The notes beneath the pieces were generated by a model. The model worked only from the letters and a program-made list of their open reading frames with translations, had not been told where the DNA came from and made no database searches. Shown piece by piece: positions 27,681 to 29,459 of a DNA stretch of 29,459 nucleotides. Each line of letters starts with the position of its first letter. Position 1 is the first letter of the stretch. A program made the position numbers and the translations under genes. The stretch comes from Globomyces pollinis-pini (Eukaryota; Chytridiomycota; Chytridiomycetes; Rhizophydiales; Globomycetaceae), in the NCBI GenBank assembly GCA_025399215.1, contig MU621248.1, forward strand, positions 10,558 to 40,016. Reading direction: 5' to 3'.

Positions 27681-28086
27681 TGCGTTCGGAAAAGTGAAAA
27701 ATTGAAGAATAATTTGAGCTTTTGACAACGCCACACATCCATTCATTCTATAACGAAATTCCATGGAAGGATTGTTATTCTAGAGTAGATGATGGTTTGA
27801 ATTCAAGAAAACATTCATTAGGAGATTAAAGAGTCACTTAGGATAATAAAATGTGTTATTTCAGCATACTGTTGGATAGTCATATGTAAAAAGTTCCAAC
27901 TGGATCCAAGTATGATCAATTCATTACAGTAGGTTGAGTTTGTAATATCAAACATCATAATGTATCGCGTCAGTTAATTTGTGTTGCGTCATTGGCTGAT
28001 TGTAAGGTACCACAAGACCCCTCGTAATTTCATTTTTGTTTCATTCAGTTTTAACTCTTCTGCTCCTCTCTCCAACCTTTCCTAAA
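27681..28086. promoter_or_regulatory. Divergent promoter, RPL24 / DUF1769 gene
   Basis: 406 bp between the two start codons. No named motif is certain; pyrimidine-rich CTCTTCTGCTCCTCTCTCC just before the ATG at 28087 suggests a transcription start or 5' UTR there. Confidence 0.4.
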
Positions 28087-29055
28087 ATGTCCCATGAAGA
28101 ATACATTGTTCGCATTTCTGCTGGTGCGAATTACTCGGAATTATCTACTGTCATGGTCAACGATGAATCAACTCCTGTCTGGATCGACTCGGAACACTTT
28201 GTTGGGTATCTAGTCGTTAGAATGTTGAATTTTAATGGAGTCACTCCTGAATTGCATGACAGTCAAAAGAAAGGAACTCATTGTCATCACCCTATTCATA
28301 ATCCGGATTCTTCTTATTTCGAAGGGAAAAATAGACGATATTCGATCATGTTACAAGGACGATTTAAAAAAAGTTATGGAGGGGATGATATTATTTTTGG
28401 AGCTGATTTTAATACTTCCATTCGTACCCCGACTGGGGTCTCTTTGGCTATAAAAATTGCAAAATGGTTAGATCCTGCCATTGAAGCGGATTTTGGATGC
28501 AAAGAACCTTACATGTACTCTCCGTTAGTGTCATCTATGAATTCTTTATCTGTATACCATGAAAATGATCCATTCTTGGATATTTTGAAGGTACAAGTGC
28601 CACAAGACTCTGACAATGAAATATCCAATGATGATAGTTCAGCAACAACTTTAGAAACTTGTCAATCTCAAGTTGGAAATTGGAGATTCTCCAATTCAAT
28701 GGTACCTGAGAATCCTGATTTGTTGTTTGCAAATCCAGAACATCGAGGTATCATTACTACATATGAAAAACGCAAGAAATTCTTTTCAAATATAGCAAAA
28801 AGGAAACAAGTAGAATTCTCACCAGATTATGTTTACTGTATGGATTTCTATGATGCATATCTTGATTTCAATACCGCTTCCGTCAAATTGCCAGGTTTTT
28901 CTTTAAATATTCTTGGATATTTTGATGGACAACAATTAAGGTAATTTAATACTTTTTATAAACTATTTAGATACGCTTGTAAAACTAGAGATCGATCTGC
29001 TACCTTTTTTGTGGTCCAATTTGAATTGTTGAAGAAATCAGATTATGGTTTATAG
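28087..29055 (+). CDS. DUF1769 family protein, 2 exons
   Basis: Fungal protein family of unknown function. Exons 28087-28940 and 28971-29055; intron 30 nt; 312 aa. The ATG at 28087 (AAAATG) was preferred; 17 more codons upstream are open but begin with a non-ATG codon. Visible family-like blocks are YIVRISAGANYSEL, FVGYLVVRMLNFNG, RRYSIMLQGRFK, FGADFNTSIRTPTGVSLAIK, IAKWLDPAIEADFGCKEPYM, SPLVSSMNSL, and DFYDAYLDFNTASVKLPGFS. After the intron comes RYACKTRDRSATFFVVQFEL, so the usual GQ-LRY...-FVVxF end is split by the splice site, which confirms the intron. No signal peptide or TM segment. Confidence 0.82.
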
Positions 29056-29380
29056 AAAGACTTGTAGAGAAATCCATTGCTTTGTTATTTCATTTAGTTT
29101 ACTTAATATAATAATTCTCCGACTCAGCTAGAAATCAGCTTATATACCAACTATTGATTCATTCCAAACAGTTATAACCAAAGGGAGTATAATTTGAATA
29201 AAATAGGATTCCAGGCCCGTTGATTTAAAATGAAATGGGTGAACTAATTTCTTCACCAGAAATTGAACACCAATCAATCGTCAAATCGCGGCATGAAGCT
29301 GTTAATACTTGATTGAAATTAGACTACTAGATATTATTTATTGGTTTTACAATCACTTTACTATCTAAGTAAACAACACT
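29056..29380. other. Convergent intergenic region
   Basis: 325 bp. The right end (about 29325-29375) resembles the duplicated 3' flanks of the Cys-rich genes (TTATTTATTGGTTTTAC..., CTATCTAAG), consistent with the partial copy that follows. Otherwise nothing. Confidence 0.5.
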
Positions 29381-29459
29381 TCAAAGTCCCAAATACATCA
29401 AAAGAACTGCCAAATTAACTGTCCAAATATCCATTCCAAGTGCAGATGACCCGCAAATT
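29381..29459 (-). CDS. Secreted ten-cysteine family member D (3' end only)
   Basis: The last 25 codons before a TGA at 29381-29383 read ICGSSALGMDIWTVNLAV then LLMYLGL, almost the same as the tails of genes B and C (SSALGMD(F/I)W..NLA.FLMYLGL). The rest lies beyond the right edge. This places a fourth member about 10 kb from the A-B-C cluster on the same strand. Confidence 0.85.
   Translation of the reverse strand, partial: ICGSSALGMDIWTVNLAVLLMYLGL

Noticed and set aside
1..29459. Mobile elements, tRNA/rRNA genes or CRISPR arrays
   Set aside because: No terminal repeats with transposase or reverse transcriptase motifs, no cloverleaf or rRNA segment, and no spaced repeat array were seen on either strand.

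Overview
This is a window of a compact, AT-rich nuclear eukaryotic genome, most likely an early-diverging (zoosporic-type) fungus or a close opisthokont relative. The evidence is an OPT-type oligopeptide transporter and a DUF1769 protein (both typical of fungi), a vinculin/alpha-catenin homologue (kept in early fungi and other non-yeast opisthokonts, absent from yeasts), and an F-box-like/ankyrin protein. The species cannot be named from sequence alone. No rRNA, tRNA, CRISPR or transposon was seen.

The key to reading this DNA is its introns. I resolved 36 by hand; 33 are only 24-39 nt long, 31 end in TAG, and every predicted join keeps the frame. Simple ORF calls therefore break most genes. 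With these introns spliced out, complete proteins appear: vinculin (888 aa, 13 introns), a mitochondrial DnaJ/Mdj1 (410 aa), an OPT transporter (806 aa), a Cu+-ATPase (1394 aa), VDAC/porin (312 aa), MHF1/CENP-S (105 aa), a PRELI/Ups protein (237 aa), ribosomal protein L24 (148 aa) and a DUF1769 protein (312 aa). Three introns are long (164, 202 and 301 nt).

Layout: 1-348, 3' end of a secreted Cys-containing protein (+). 757-3805 vinculin (-). 4080-5949 Mdj1 (-). 6182-8655 OPT transporter (+), divergent from Mdj1 across a promoter full of ACTAGT palindromes. 9169-13406 Cu+-ATPase (+) with seven HMA domains, four of them near-identical tandem copies. 13663-14952 F-box-like/ankyrin protein (+). 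15139-16197 VDAC (-). 16345-19460, three tandem secreted ten-cysteine proteins (-), the first with a damaged 5' end; a fourth copy starts to appear at the right edge (29381-29459). 19846-25144, five tandem two-TM membrane proteins (+), three with a C-terminal UBA-like domain, interrupted by the MHF1 gene (20922-21323). 25145-25907, a poorly resolved stretch with coding-like pieces on the minus strand. 25908-26652 PRELI/Ups (+). 27014-27680 RPL24 (-). 28087-29055 DUF1769 protein (+).

The housekeeping genes do not form one pathway, although Mdj1, VDAC and PRELI/Ups are all mitochondrial. The lineage-specific part (16.3-25.1 kb) is two adjacent expanding families: secreted Cys-rich proteins and a two-TM/UBA family that resembles the ERF4/Golgin A7 fold. 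The second family is the best candidate for something undescribed.
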